Shown piece after piece: positions 16,069-24,266 of a DNA stretch of 64,000 bases. The translations under genes and the position numbers were made by a program. Within the stretch, counting starts at the first letter, position 1. Every line of letters starts with the position of its first letter. Origin of the DNA: Streptomyces griseoruber. Its GTDB lineage: Bacteria; Actinomycetota; Actinomycetes; Streptomycetales; Streptomycetaceae. The notes under the pieces were generated by a model. It did no database searches, was not told where the DNA came from, and saw nothing but the letters and a program-made list of their open reading frames with translations. The stretch is taken from positions 746,753 to 810,752 of the forward strand of contig NZ_KQ948765.1 in assembly GCF_001514205.1 (NCBI RefSeq). The letters run 5' to 3'.

Positions 16069-16773
16069 TCAGCCCTGCGAGTACACGTCCAACCGCCCGC
16101 ACATCCCGAACTTCCCGTGCCAGGAGGGCTGTTCGGCCCGCACGACGGCGTCGGCGAGGTGAGCGGCATCGCCCCGCGCCAGCCGGTCGAGCTGCTCCCC
16201 CGTGGTCTCGGCCGCCGCCCGCGCACCGCGCCGCCAGCGTTCGCGCCACTCGTCGATCCGGGGCCGTACGAGCGCGGCGGCGGCCCCGTGGAAGGCGGCC
16301 AGCCCCTCGGGGGCCTCCCGCAGCGCGCGGTACCCCTCCAGGGCGAGGTCGCGCCGGGCCAGGGCGATCCGGGCCTGCTCCTCCTCGGGGGCGTCGGCCG
16401 GGACCGTGGTCGCGGCGGCGTACGCCTGCGGGTCGGCCAGGTACTCCGGGGGCAGGGTGAGGACCGCGTCGCCCGCCTCCGGGAGGCCGCTGTTCTGCAT
16501 CAGCACGGTGATGCGCAGATCGCCCTCGTTGACCAGCCGGTGGATCGTGCCCGGCGTGAACCAGGCGACGGTGCCGGGCGCGAGGGGCGTGACCTCGTAC
16601 CCGGACGCGGTCAGCGTCTGGACCGCGCCCCGGCCGCCCGTCACGACGTACCCCTCCGAACAGGCCAGGTGCATATGGGGGGTGCCGCCGTGCAGACCGT
16701 CGGCGGCGGGCCAGTCGTACACGCACAGGTGCGACAGCGCGACCCCGCCGGGCAGCCCGCCGTACGCGCTCAC
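16069..16773 (-). CDS. Cupin domain-containing protein
   Basis: 234-residue cytoplasmic protein. Residues ~20-90 form a cupin barrel: T-P-H-M-H-L-A-C-S-E-G-Y-V-V-T-G-G carries the metal-binding His pair and Glu, and W-F-T-P-G-T-I-H-R-L the second His. The C-terminal ~120 residues are helical with no named domain. Its GTG start overlaps the TGA of the preceding PmoA-like gene (GTGA), so the two are translationally coupled; GTG 16776 is an alternative start. The context implies modification or sensing of a sugar-derived carbohydrate. Confidence 0.85.
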   Translation of the reverse strand: MSAYGGLPGGVALSHLCVYDWPAADGLHGGTPHMHLACSEGYVVTGGRGAVQTLTASGYEVTPLAPGTVAWFTPGTIHRLVNEGDLRITVLMQNSGLPEAGDAVLTLPPEYLADPQAYAAATTVPADAPEEEQARIALARRDLALEGYRALREAPEGLAAFHGAAAALVRPRIDEWRERWRRGARAAAETTGEQLDRLARGDAAHLADAVVRAEQPSWHGKFGMCGRLDVYSQG

Positions 16774-17699
16774 CACGGATGGGTCTCCAGGTACTTGGCG
16801 ATCTCCTCCCGCTCCCAGGCGCCGTCGGCCACGACCACGCGGTAGCGGCGGGCGAGGGTGTCGCCCGGGGCGAGTTCCAGCTCGTCGAAGAAGGCCCAGG
16901 ACGGGGCGATGCCCGCGAAGGGCTCGTTGCGGACGAACCAGTGCGCGGGGTGGCCGCCGTGCGCGCCCGCGTGGTCGTTCTCCGGGGCGTGCGCGAAGAC
17001 GACGGTGGCGTGGCCGTCGGTGCCGTCGTGCTCGCCGGAGAGGGCGAGCCAGGGGCTCTGCGAGGCCATGAGGTCGGGGCCCTCGCCGTCGGGGCCGATG
17101 ATCCGGCCGTCGCGGAAGGCGCGCGGTCCGCGCCAGAACAGGCCGGTGTAGCCGGCCAGCTCGCGTCCGGCGGTGGTCGGGCTGCCGAAGCGCAGCGGCT
17201 CGTCCCGCCGGTTGGTGATCGCGCTGGTCCAGGTCAGCGCCCACGACCCGGACTCGGCGTCCACGTCGTGGATCTCGATCCGGCGGGTCTCCTCGGCCCA
17301 CAGCTCTCCGCTGTACGGGTGCCAGGTCAGTCGCTCGGCGATCACGGCGCGTCCCTCACCGGCGGACACCTCGTCGAACCCGACGTGGGCCATCGAGCCG
17401 ACGCGCTCGGGGATCGCGACGTACCCCTCGCCGTGGATGTACGAATTGCCGCCCCACAGGTTCGCGCCGGAGAGGTGCGAAGCCGTCAGCGACAGCCCCT
17501 TGTGCCAGCGGTGGTCGTTGGGCCGGTAGTCGGTGACGACGTCGCCCGCGAGGGTGCGCAGCGGGTGCAGGTACGGCCTGGACGCCTCCCAGGCCGCCTC
17601 CGGCCGGTAGACGTAGGCCAGCAGCTCGACGCCGGTGGCCGGGTCGGTCACCGTGATCCGGTCGCCGTGGGCGTGGACGAGACGCAGGTCGCCGCTCAT
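16770..17699 (-). CDS. PmoA family protein (DUF6807)
   Basis: 309-residue protein of the PmoA/DUF6807 family, named after a Planctomycete-type gene and found in polysaccharide and sugar operons. Motifs typical of this family include RPYLHPLRTLAGDVVTDYRPNDHRWHKG, the segment WGGNSYIHGEGY, and WFVRNEPFAGIAPSWAFF. The beta-sandwich fold is expected; enzymatic activity is unknown. ATG 17699 overlaps the stop of the upstream dehydrogenase (ATGA), and its own TGA overlaps the cupin start, so all three form one tightly coupled operon. Confidence 0.88.
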   Translation of the reverse strand: MSGDLRLVHAHGDRITVTDPATGVELLAYVYRPEAAWEASRPYLHPLRTLAGDVVTDYRPNDHRWHKGLSLTASHLSGANLWGGNSYIHGEGYVAIPERVGSMAHVGFDEVSAGEGRAVIAERLTWHPYSGELWAEETRRIEIHDVDAESGSWALTWTSAITNRRDEPLRFGSPTTAGRELAGYTGLFWRGPRAFRDGRIIGPDGEGPDLMASQSPWLALSGEHDGTDGHATVVFAHAPENDHAGAHGGHPAHWFVRNEPFAGIAPSWAFFDELELAPGDTLARRYRVVVADGAWEREEIAKYLETHPW

Positions 17700-18850
17700 G
17701 CGGGCACCTCCACGTCCACCGGGGCCGTGCGGGGCGCCCAGCCGGGGGCGCCGCCGTGCAGGGCGGTGTAGTACGGGTCGCCGGGGCCGATCTCCCCGCG
17801 CCGAACCGTGGTGTCCGTGAAGGCGGACTTGTACAGCGAGGTGATCAGCTCCAGGCTGGTCCGCCCGTCGGCGCCGCTGCTGCGCGGCCGCTCACCGGCG
17901 CGCATGCTGGCGACCAGCTCCCGCAGCTGCGCCAGGTGCGAGCTGGGCACGTCCGTGCCGAAGTCCTGCCAGGCGGCCACCTCGTCGCCGGTCGCGTCGG
18001 GGGCCGGGGTGATGCGCCAGTCGGCGTTGGAGTGGCCGTAGAGGTGGGTGAGCTCGACGGTGGCGCGCTCACAGTCGATACGGATGCGGCTGACCTCGTC
18101 GGGGCTCAGCACGCTGTTGACGACCGTCGCCATCGCGCCGTTCTCGAAACGGAGCAGGGCCGTCGACACGTCCTCGGTCTCGACGTCGTGGACGAGCCGC
18201 CCGGCCATGGCGCGCACCTCGCTCCACGGCCCGAGGATGTCGAGCAGCAGATCCATCTGGTGGATCCCGTGGCCCATCGCGGGACCACCGCCCTCGGTCT
18301 GCCAGCGGCCCCGCCAGGGCACGGCGTAGTAGGCGGTGTCGCGGTACCAGGTGGTCTGGCAGTGCGCGACGAGCGGCCGCCCGAGGGCGCCGTCGGCGAG
18401 CAACCGCTTCACGTGCCGGGTGCCGGAGCCGAACCGGTGCTGGAAGACGATCGAGGAGTACGGCCCGTGCTCCGCGCCCTCCTCGGCCTGTACGGCGTCG
18501 TAGTCGGCGAGGGTGGGCACCGGCGGCTTCTCGCACCACACCCAGGCACCGGCCCGCAGCGCGGCCACGCTCTGCTCGCGGTGCAGGGTCGGCGGGGTGC
18601 AGATGGTCACCAGGTCGGGGCGCTGCTCGGCGAGCATCCGCTCCAGGTCGGTGTAGGCGTGCGGAACCCCGCCCTCCGCGCAGAACGCCTCGACCGCCGC
18701 GGCATCGATGTCAACGGCCGCGACCACCTCGGTCTCCCCCTCGGCGGCGAGCTGCTTGAGGGCCGAGAGATGGGAGCCGCGCCCGATGGCACCGGTCCCT
18801 ACGACGGCGGCCCGGACCGGACGGCCGGAGAGCGGTGTGGTGGGGGACAT
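17696..18850 (-). CDS. Gfo/Idh/MocA family oxidoreductase
   Basis: 384-residue NAD(P)-dependent dehydrogenase. The N-terminal Rossmann motif is V-V-G-T-G-A-I-G-R-G-S-H (residues ~16-27); the family's E-K-P segment appears as WCEKPPVPT; a catalytic-type His is in MGHGIHQMDLLLDILG. Substrates of this family are sugars, inositols or their acids. ATG 18850 is 14 bases from a strong GGAGGAG, an unusually long gap; GTG 18865 directly abuts that sequence. It is first in the operon with the PmoA-like and cupin genes. A LacI-type palindrome lies about 75 bases upstream. Confidence 0.9.
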   Translation of the reverse strand: MSPTTPLSGRPVRAAVVGTGAIGRGSHLSALKQLAAEGETEVVAAVDIDAAAVEAFCAEGGVPHAYTDLERMLAEQRPDLVTICTPPTLHREQSVAALRAGAWVWCEKPPVPTLADYDAVQAEEGAEHGPYSSIVFQHRFGSGTRHVKRLLADGALGRPLVAHCQTTWYRDTAYYAVPWRGRWQTEGGGPAMGHGIHQMDLLLDILGPWSEVRAMAGRLVHDVETEDVSTALLRFENGAMATVVNSVLSPDEVSRIRIDCERATVELTHLYGHSNADWRITPAPDATGDEVAAWQDFGTDVPSSHLAQLRELVASMRAGERPRSSGADGRTSLELITSLYKSAFTDTTVRRGEIGPGDPYYTALHGGAPGWAPRTAPVDVEVPA

Positions 18851-18923
18851 GGGCGTGATCAGCACTCCTCCGAGGTACGGCCCGAAGGACCGGTGAGCGG
18901 CAAACGGAGCAGCAAGCACGCTC

Positions 18924-18938
18924 AGCAAGCGCTTTCCG
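18924..18938. promoter_or_regulatory. LacI-family operator-like site
   Basis: The palindromic core AAGCGCTT (18927-18934) within agcaagcgctttccg fits the A-A-x-C-G-x-T-T pattern bound by LacI/GalR-family repressors. It sits upstream of the Gfo/PmoA/cupin operon, consistent with sugar-dependent induction. No lacI-type gene is present in this window, so the regulator would act from elsewhere. Confidence 0.6.
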
Positions 18939-19591
18939 CTCGGCAGCAACGTATGCGGCGCCCCTGGGGCCGGTCAACCATCCGCGCCTCTCCTCGCCTC
19001 CCGTCGAGGGGACGACTGTTCCGACCGGCCGGAGTGGGCCGGGGCGACGAAGGGGGGCGGGAGCCTGCGGGAGCGTTGGCCGGGGAGCCGCACGGATCGG
19101 CGGGCGGGGGTCGCACGGAGCGAACGTCGGGAGCCGGGCGGATCGGCGGACGGGAGCCGGGCGGATCGGCGGACGGGAGCTGCCCGGGCCGATCGCCGGG
19201 AGCCGGTCAGACCGACCGTCGGTCCCTCCGCCCGACCAGACGGTCGGCACATTCCCGACGACGGGCCGCCAGACCTCCGCCGCCCCACCGTCAGTACCCG
19301 GCCCGGGCCGGCCACCGGAACATCACGGAACCGGCCGGCTGCTCGCTCTTCCCCGGCCCGGCTCGACGGGCCGCCCGCTCCCCCCTGCCCCACTCACCGA
19401 CTCCCATCCCCTGCCCCGTGCCCCGCACCCCGCCCGTGCCGTCAGCCCCCTCCCCCGGCGCCTACGAAACCCCTGTGGTGGGGCTGTCTCCCGGGACCGC
19501 TACGCTTCCCCCTGGCACACCCTTGATCACCGCGCGCGGGCGGCCGTCGCCCGTCGCCTCGCTCCGATCGGCGCTTGGACTCCTTAACCTC
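18939..19591. repeat. Gene-free stretch containing a 23-bp tandem repeat
   Basis: About 650 bases between the sugar operon and uppP hold no supportable gene. At 19128-19180 the unit cgggagccgggcggatcggcgga (23 bases) occurs twice perfectly with a partial third copy. Related gatcggcgg and gggag words spread over 19040-19250, suggesting an eroded longer array. Confidence 0.6.
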
Positions 19592-20467
19592 ATGTCTTGG
19601 TTTGAATCGCTCATCCTCGGACTCGTCCAGGGGCTGACCGAGTTCCTCCCCGTCTCCTCCAGCGCACATCTGCGGCTGACCGCAGCCTTCTCGGGCTGGA
19701 AGGACCCCGGCGCAGCCTTCACGGCGATCACTCAGATCGGCACGGAGGCAGCGGTGCTGATCTACTTCCGCAAGGACATCGGGCGGATCATCGCCGCTTG
19801 GTCGAAGTCCCTGTTCGACAAGACGATGCGCAAGGACCACGACGCCCAGATGGGCTGGCTGGTGATCGTCGGCTCGATCCCGATCGGTGTGCTGGGCCTC
19901 ACGCTCAAGGACCAGATCGAGGGCCCGTTCCGCGATCTGCGGGTCACCGCGACCATGCTCGTGGTGATCGGCATCGTCATCGGCATAGCCGACCGGCTGG
20001 CCGCACGTGACGAGACGGGCGGAAAGCACCGCGCGCCCAAGCAGCGCAAGCAGCTGGAGAACCTGGGCGTCCGGGACGGTCTGATCTTCGGTCTCTGCCA
20101 GGCCTGCGCGCTGATCCCGGGCGTCTCCCGCTCCGGTGCCACCATCAGCGGCGGCCTGTTCATGGGCTACAAGCGTGAGGCGGCGGCCCGTTACTCGTTC
20201 CTGCTCGCCATCCCGGCCGTCCTGGCCTCCGGGACCTTCGAGGTGAAGGACGCGCTGGAGACCGGCCATGTGGCGTGGGGTCCGACGCTGTTCGCGACGG
20301 TGATCGCGTTCGCGTCCGGTTACGCCGTGATCGCCTGGTTCATGAAATTCATCTCCACCAAATCCTTCATGCCGTTCGTCTACTACCGCGTCGCCCTCGG
20401 CGCCGTGATCATCGCCCTCGTCGCGACCGGCGCACTCAGCCCGCACGCGGCGGAGTCGGCGGGCTGA
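19592..20467 (+). CDS. uppP: Undecaprenyl-diphosphatase (BacA/UppP)
   Basis: 291-residue integral membrane enzyme that dephosphorylates undecaprenyl pyrophosphate to recycle the lipid carrier of peptidoglycan synthesis, giving some bacitracin tolerance. Both catalytic boxes are present: G-L-T-E-F-L-P-V-S-S-S-A-H at residues 14-26 and P-G-V-S-R-S-G-A-T near 180. About eight helices are predicted. Length is normal for the family. No Shine-Dalgarno sequence is seen before the ATG at 19592. It is followed by a palindrome-rich gap and a small gene on the same strand. Confidence 0.95.
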   Translation: MSWFESLILGLVQGLTEFLPVSSSAHLRLTAAFSGWKDPGAAFTAITQIGTEAAVLIYFRKDIGRIIAAWSKSLFDKTMRKDHDAQMGWLVIVGSIPIGVLGLTLKDQIEGPFRDLRVTATMLVVIGIVIGIADRLAARDETGGKHRAPKQRKQLENLGVRDGLIFGLCQACALIPGVSRSGATISGGLFMGYKREAAARYSFLLAIPAVLASGTFEVKDALETGHVAWGPTLFATVIAFASGYAVIAWFMKFISTKSFMPFVYYRVALGAVIIALVATGALSPHAAESAG

Positions 20468-20523
20468 GTCAGGCCCGGCGGCGGCCCGTCCGGAAGATCT
20501 CCGAACTCCCGGGCGGAGCCGTC

Positions 20524-20541
20524 CGGTTGATCGATCAACCG
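20524..20541. promoter_or_regulatory. 18-bp perfect palindrome downstream of uppP
   Basis: cggttgatcgatcaaccg is a perfect 18-base palindrome 57 bases after the uppP stop and about 70 bases before the next start. It lacks a T-run on either side. An operator is as likely as a weak terminator. Confidence 0.55.
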
Positions 20542-20583
20542 TGACCAAGCCCATAACGGTTCACGTAGCGGGGGCATAGCGCG

Positions 20584-20611
20584 CTGTCAGTTGCGCCCCC
20601 TACGCTGACAG
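20584..20611 (+). promoter_or_regulatory. Inverted repeat flanking a -10 box
   Basis: ctgtcag (20584-20590) and ctgacag (20605-20611) face each other over 14 bases. The -10-like TACGCT (20601-20606) lies between and partly under the right arm, and the ATG of the small gene follows three bases later. A protein bound here would block transcription, so an operator is likely. Confidence 0.55.
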
Positions 20612-20613
20612 CC

Positions 20614-20793
20614 ATGTCCCCCAATTCTGATGCCCCTGGTTCCGTGCGGTCCGCTTCCGAGGTGAACGAGCGGATCCGGTCCTTGTGGCTGCGCGCGGGC
20701 GGCTCGCTGTCGGCCCAGGAACGGGCGGAGTACGAGCTGTTGGTGGTGGAGTGGGCAGCGGCCATCCGCGGAGAGATGGTCAAGGCGGCCTGA
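20614..20793 (+). CDS. Small conserved hypothetical protein
   Basis: 59-residue acidic helical protein starting M-S-P-N-S-D and containing E-V-N-E-R-I-R-x-L-W and A-Q-E-R-A-E-Y-E-L-L-V-V-E-W. Codon third positions are strongly GC-biased, and a -10-like box lies eight bases ahead of the ATG, suggesting a leaderless mRNA. No function can be assigned. It converges with the AI-2E permease gene with 29 bases between. Confidence 0.72.
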   Translation: MSPNSDAPGSVRSASEVNERIRSLWLRAGGSLSAQERAEYELLVVEWAAAIRGEMVKAA

Positions 20794-20822
20794 AGGCCGG
20801 CCCGGGGCAAGGCCGCCGGGCC

Positions 20823-21950
20823 TCACCCGGCGACCACCGGGGCCGGCGCTCCCTCGGGCTCCCCGCCCTCCTCTTCCTGCGGCGCCTCCGGCTCGGTGAG
20901 CTGCTCCCGTACGTAGTTCCAGACCACCCCGATCAGTGCGGCGACCGGAACGGCGAGCAGACTGCCCACGATCCCGGCGAGACTGCCGCCCAGCGTCACC
21001 GCGAGCAGGATGACCGCCGCGTGCAGACCGAGCCCCCTGCTCTGGATCATCGGCTGGAACACATTGCCCTCCAGCTGCTGCACCACCACGATGATCGCCA
21101 GCACGACGAGGGCGTCCGTCGGACCGTTCGACACCAGCGCGATGAGAACGGCCACGAAACCGGCGAACAGGGCCCCCACGATCGGCACGAACGCGGAGAC
21201 GAACGTCAGCACCGCCAGCGGCAGCACCAGCGGTACCCCCAGGATCCACAGGCCCAGACCGATGAAGACGGCGTCGAGCACACCGACGAGCGCCTGGGAG
21301 CGGACGAAGGCGCCGAGGGTCTCCCAGCCGCGCAGGGCGACGATCGGGACGTCGGTGGCGAACCGGCCGGGCAACTGGCGGGTGAGCCAGGGCAGGAACC
21401 GCGGGCCGTCCTTGAGGAAGAAGAACATCAGGAAGACCGCCAGGACCGCGGTGACCACGCCGTCGACCACCGTGCCCACTCCCGAGGCGACCGTGCCGAC
21501 CACACTGCCGACGCTGCTCTGAACGCGGTCGACCGCCGCGTCGAAGGCACCGGCGATCTGCTCGTCACCGATGTTCAGCGGCGGCCCCTCGGCCCACTCG
21601 CGCACCCTCTGCATACCGGCGACCACCCCGTCGGTCAGCTCACCGGACTGCGAGGCGACCGGTACGGCGATCAGCGCCAGGATGCCCAGCACGACCAGGA
21701 CGAACAGCAGGGTCACCAGCGACGCCGCGGCAGCCGGCCGCCAGCCGCGCCGACGCAGGAACCGGGTCGGCGGCCAGGTGAGAGTGGTGAGAAACAGGGC
21801 GACGGTGAGCGGCCACACCACCGACCACATCCGACCGAGCACCCACAGCGCCACCGTGAGCATCACGAGGACCAGCAGCAACTCACCGGAAACACGCGCC
21901 GATCCACGCAGCGCGGCGCGGCTTCTCGCGGAACTCAGCGGGGCAGACAT
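20823..21950 (-). CDS. AI-2E family transporter
   Basis: 375-residue membrane protein with about seven or eight helices, of the AI-2E/PerM permease family (UPF0118). Typical features: N-terminal helix pair, an amphipathic middle (about residues 105-165, with VGSVVGTVASGVGTVVDGV), then FLMFFFLKDGPRFLPW, and the motif PFVPIVGAL-like FVSAFVPIVGALFAG, followed by QQLEGNVFQPMIQSRGLGLHA, a family hallmark. Substrate is unknown; some members are Na+/H+ antiporters. Acidic C-terminal tail (EAPQEEEGGEPEG). Confidence 0.92.
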   Translation of the reverse strand: MSAPLSSARSRAALRGSARVSGELLLVLVMLTVALWVLGRMWSVVWPLTVALFLTTLTWPPTRFLRRRGWRPAAAASLVTLLFVLVVLGILALIAVPVASQSGELTDGVVAGMQRVREWAEGPPLNIGDEQIAGAFDAAVDRVQSSVGSVVGTVASGVGTVVDGVVTAVLAVFLMFFFLKDGPRFLPWLTRQLPGRFATDVPIVALRGWETLGAFVRSQALVGVLDAVFIGLGLWILGVPLVLPLAVLTFVSAFVPIVGALFAGFVAVLIALVSNGPTDALVVLAIIVVVQQLEGNVFQPMIQSRGLGLHAAVILLAVTLGGSLAGIVGSLLAVPVAALIGVVWNYVREQLTEPEAPQEEEGGEPEGAPAPVVAG

Positions 21951-22252
21951 GCGATCACCCTATGGCCGGCCTCGGCACCCCCTGTGACCAGGGCCCGACG
22001 GGCCACCTGTGCAACGGCTCGGCACAGTGCCGTACTGCACGGATCGGGGATGTCTGGTCAGCCGTCGGCGCGGTGAGCACAGCGCTCGGAACCGTCGTCG
22101 TCATCGCAGTCCCGAGCGGCGAGTCCGGACCGCCCGAGCGTTTCGATCCGGCCCACCGCTGTCCGCCCCGGGCATGGAACACCGTCGAGCCCTTGAAACG
22201 TGCTGTAGTACGCCTACTGGCGCGGCATGCGAGGCAACGGGGCGGGAGGATC
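21951..22252. other. Intergenic region, nothing recognised
   Basis: About 300 bases between the divergent AI-2E and TmrB-like genes. Several frames are open but none shows coding bias with a ribosome-binding site. A weak palindrome gtagtacgcctac lies at about 22205-22217 and may be part of a promoter or operator for the TmrB-like gene. Confidence 0.35.
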
Positions 22253-22822
22253 GTGTTGATCGTCTGGGTGAACGGTGCGTTCGGCAGCGGGAAGACCACG
22301 CTGGTGGACGAGTTGCGTCCGCGCTGGCCCGAGGCACTGGTCTACGACCCGGAGATGGTCGGCTTCGTACTGCGGAAGATCGTGGAGGTGCCGACCGGCG
22401 ACTTCCAGGACCTGCGGCTGTGGCGGCGTCAGGTCGCCGACCTGGCGGTGGGGCTGGTCGAGGAGTACGGCCGCCCGCTCCTGATTCCCATGACCTTGGT
22501 CAACCCCGGCTATGTGAGCGAGATCTTCGACGCGTTGCAGAACGCCGGCATCGAGGTTCACCACTTCTTCCTCAAGGTCTCCCGGCAGGAGCTGGAAAAG
22601 CGCATCGAGGGCCGCTCCTTCTGCCCTGACGATCCCGAACGGGACGAACAGATCCGGAGCTGGGCCAAGCACCGGATCGCACCGTGCATGGCCGCGGTGG
22701 ACACCCTGCCCACCAGCACCGTGTTCCTGAACGGCGCACTGCCCCCGCGAAACCTGGCCGACCAGGTACTGGCCCGCGTGTCCGTCCCGCCCCGCGCCGT
22801 TGGGCAGGGTGCGACGCCGTGA
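22253..22822 (+). CDS. TmrB-like ATP-binding protein
   Basis: 189-residue P-loop protein resembling Bacillus TmrB, which confers tunicamycin resistance by binding the drug at the membrane. Shared features in order: I-V-W-V-N-G-A-F-G-S-G-K-T at residues 3-15, V-Y-D-P-E-M-V-G-F-x-L-R, the D-F-Q-x-x-x-L-W-R stretch, L-L-I-P-M-T-L-V-N-P, and VHHFFLKV. GTG 22253 is close to GGGAGGA; TTG 22256, six bases away from GGAGG, is as plausible. The natural target could instead be another nucleotide-like compound. It sits 1.8 kb from uppP. Confidence 0.82.
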   Translation: MLIVWVNGAFGSGKTTLVDELRPRWPEALVYDPEMVGFVLRKIVEVPTGDFQDLRLWRRQVADLAVGLVEEYGRPLLIPMTLVNPGYVSEIFDALQNAGIEVHHFFLKVSRQELEKRIEGRSFCPDDPERDEQIRSWAKHRIAPCMAAVDTLPTSTVFLNGALPPRNLADQVLARVSVPPRAVGQGATP

Positions 22823-22852
22823 TCGACCTGTCGGTCTCGCGGTGCGCGCCAC

Positions 22853-23215
22853 TCAGCCGTCGTGTCGGGTGGAGAGCAGCCACCGCCAGCGTCGGCGTTC
22901 CGTGACAAGGGTCGTGACCGCCAGGAGGGACACCAGGACTGCCGCGTAGGTGGGCCACACCACCCATGCGGCGATCGTGGCGGCGGCGAGCTGGAGCAGC
23001 ACGAGCAGGATGGTGACCACGCCGGGAACGGGAACGATCACCTGTGCCTTGTCCCCCGGAGTGGAGAAAACGGTGGGCAGGCCGACCAGTACCACCACGG
23101 CCACGACAGCGAGCGGCCACGAGTGGGTGGACAGGGCCCACGGAGTCGCGACCCAGGCGACGAGTTCAGCGGCGAAGCGCGGGACGGAGGCGATGCGGTC
23201 GTCCGGCTTCTCCAT
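22853..23215 (-). CDS. Small four-helix membrane protein (YrdB/DUF2568-like)
   Basis: 120-residue membrane protein with four predicted helices: FAAELVAWVATPWAL, LAVVAVVVLVGLPTVF, PGVVTILLVLLQLAAATIAAWVV, and YAAVLVSLLAVTTLV. The spacing, and the S-T-P-G-D-K-A loop between helices 2 and 3, resemble YrdB-type DUF2568 proteins, of unknown function. ATG 23215 was chosen because GGGGGA lies seven bases upstream. The C-terminus is basic (RRRWRW). It converges with the TmrB-like gene. Confidence 0.75.
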   Translation of the reverse strand: MEKPDDRIASVPRFAAELVAWVATPWALSTHSWPLAVVAVVVLVGLPTVFSTPGDKAQVIVPVPGVVTILLVLLQLAAATIAAWVVWPTYAAVLVSLLAVTTLVTERRRWRWLLSTRHDG

Positions 23216-23374
23216 GTACGTCCCCCAGGCTGCGTCGGCCGTCAGCGGGAGATCGTACGACAGGCGACTACCGGTTTCCAGCCAGACGCCGTAGCATCGC
23301 GATGGCACGCGGGATCGTCAACTCACCTTGTTGACAGGCCTGTTGGGGAACGGCAGCACGCGGTGGGAGTGACG

Positions 23375-24202
23375 ATGGGGGCTCAAAACCTGTGGGATGA
23401 GATCCCGGCCACCGTGCCGGGCGCGGCGGCTCGGCGGCAGCTCGGCGCCGCCCGGTACGCGTTTCGCACACAGACCAGCTCGGTGGCCTGGTGGGGCTCG
23501 TTCATGCTCCTCCTGGTCACGGGGTTCTGCGTGATGATGGTCTTCGTCATCAGTGACGAGAGTGAGTGGACGAACGCGATCCTCTTCATCATCCTCGGCG
23601 GGTGCGCCTTCCTCGGGGCGGTCGCCGTCCCCCTGGCCGCACGGTTCAGACCGGTCGCCTGGTGTGCCGTCTTCGACCACGGCGTCGTCTACCAGTACGG
23701 CTCGCAGGCACCGATCGCCGGGGCCTGGGACGAGATCACCGGATGTCAGCGACACGCGACGGACCTCGTACGCAACGGGGTCAAGATGTCCACCACGTAC
23801 TCCGTGTACGTCCAGATGCAGGCCGGCAACTTCATGGTGTCGGGTGACACGCCCGGCGCGCAGGAGATCGGCTCCCTGATCGCGAACGGCTGGGCCGCGG
23901 TCCAGAACCGGATCGCGGAAGAGGACGCCACGGCCCGACTGGCCGAACTCGCCGAGGTGTTGCAGGCCGGTGGGCGAGTGGCGTTCGGTCCGTTCACGGT
24001 GGGTCCGGCCGGACTCGAACACGGGGGAACTGTCCTGGACTGGAGGAGGATCAGCGAGGTCGAGCTGATGGGATCGACCATCTGCGTGGTGATCACCGGT
24101 GAGCGCAAGCCGGTGCGGGAGCCGGTCTCCGGCGTGCCGGACCCCGTTCTGTTCCTCACCGTGGCGGACGCCTTGCGGCGGGCTGCGCGGCAGCCCGGCT
24201 GA
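23375..24202 (+). CDS. Two-helix membrane protein of unknown function
   Basis: 275-residue protein. Residues ~30-90 contain two hydrophobic helices (WGSFMLLLVTGFCVMMVFVI and AILFIILGGCAFLGAVAVPLA) followed by a C-terminal domain that reads like a pleckstrin-type or DUF6585-type beta-sandwich: repeated short strands such as WCAVFDHGVVYQYG, AGAWDEITGCQR and DWRRISEVELM. The same G-W-x-x-I motif appears twice. GGGAG lies five bases before ATG 23375. No enzyme motif is seen. The family name is uncertain. Confidence 0.78.
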   Translation: MGAQNLWDEIPATVPGAAARRQLGAARYAFRTQTSSVAWWGSFMLLLVTGFCVMMVFVISDESEWTNAILFIILGGCAFLGAVAVPLAARFRPVAWCAVFDHGVVYQYGSQAPIAGAWDEITGCQRHATDLVRNGVKMSTTYSVYVQMQAGNFMVSGDTPGAQEIGSLIANGWAAVQNRIAEEDATARLAELAEVLQAGGRVAFGPFTVGPAGLEHGGTVLDWRRISEVELMGSTICVVITGERKPVREPVSGVPDPVLFLTVADALRRAARQPG

Positions 24203-24266
24203 GTGAGATGCTGATCCACGGGAAGCGGCCGTCGCTCCGTCGACGGCGGCGCTACGCTCCTGTGCC

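Noticed and set aside
17756..19591. Plus-strand extension upstream of uppP, open over 600 codons
   Set aside because: It is antisense to the Gfo gene and the gene-free gap; conserved UppP sequence begins at 19592.
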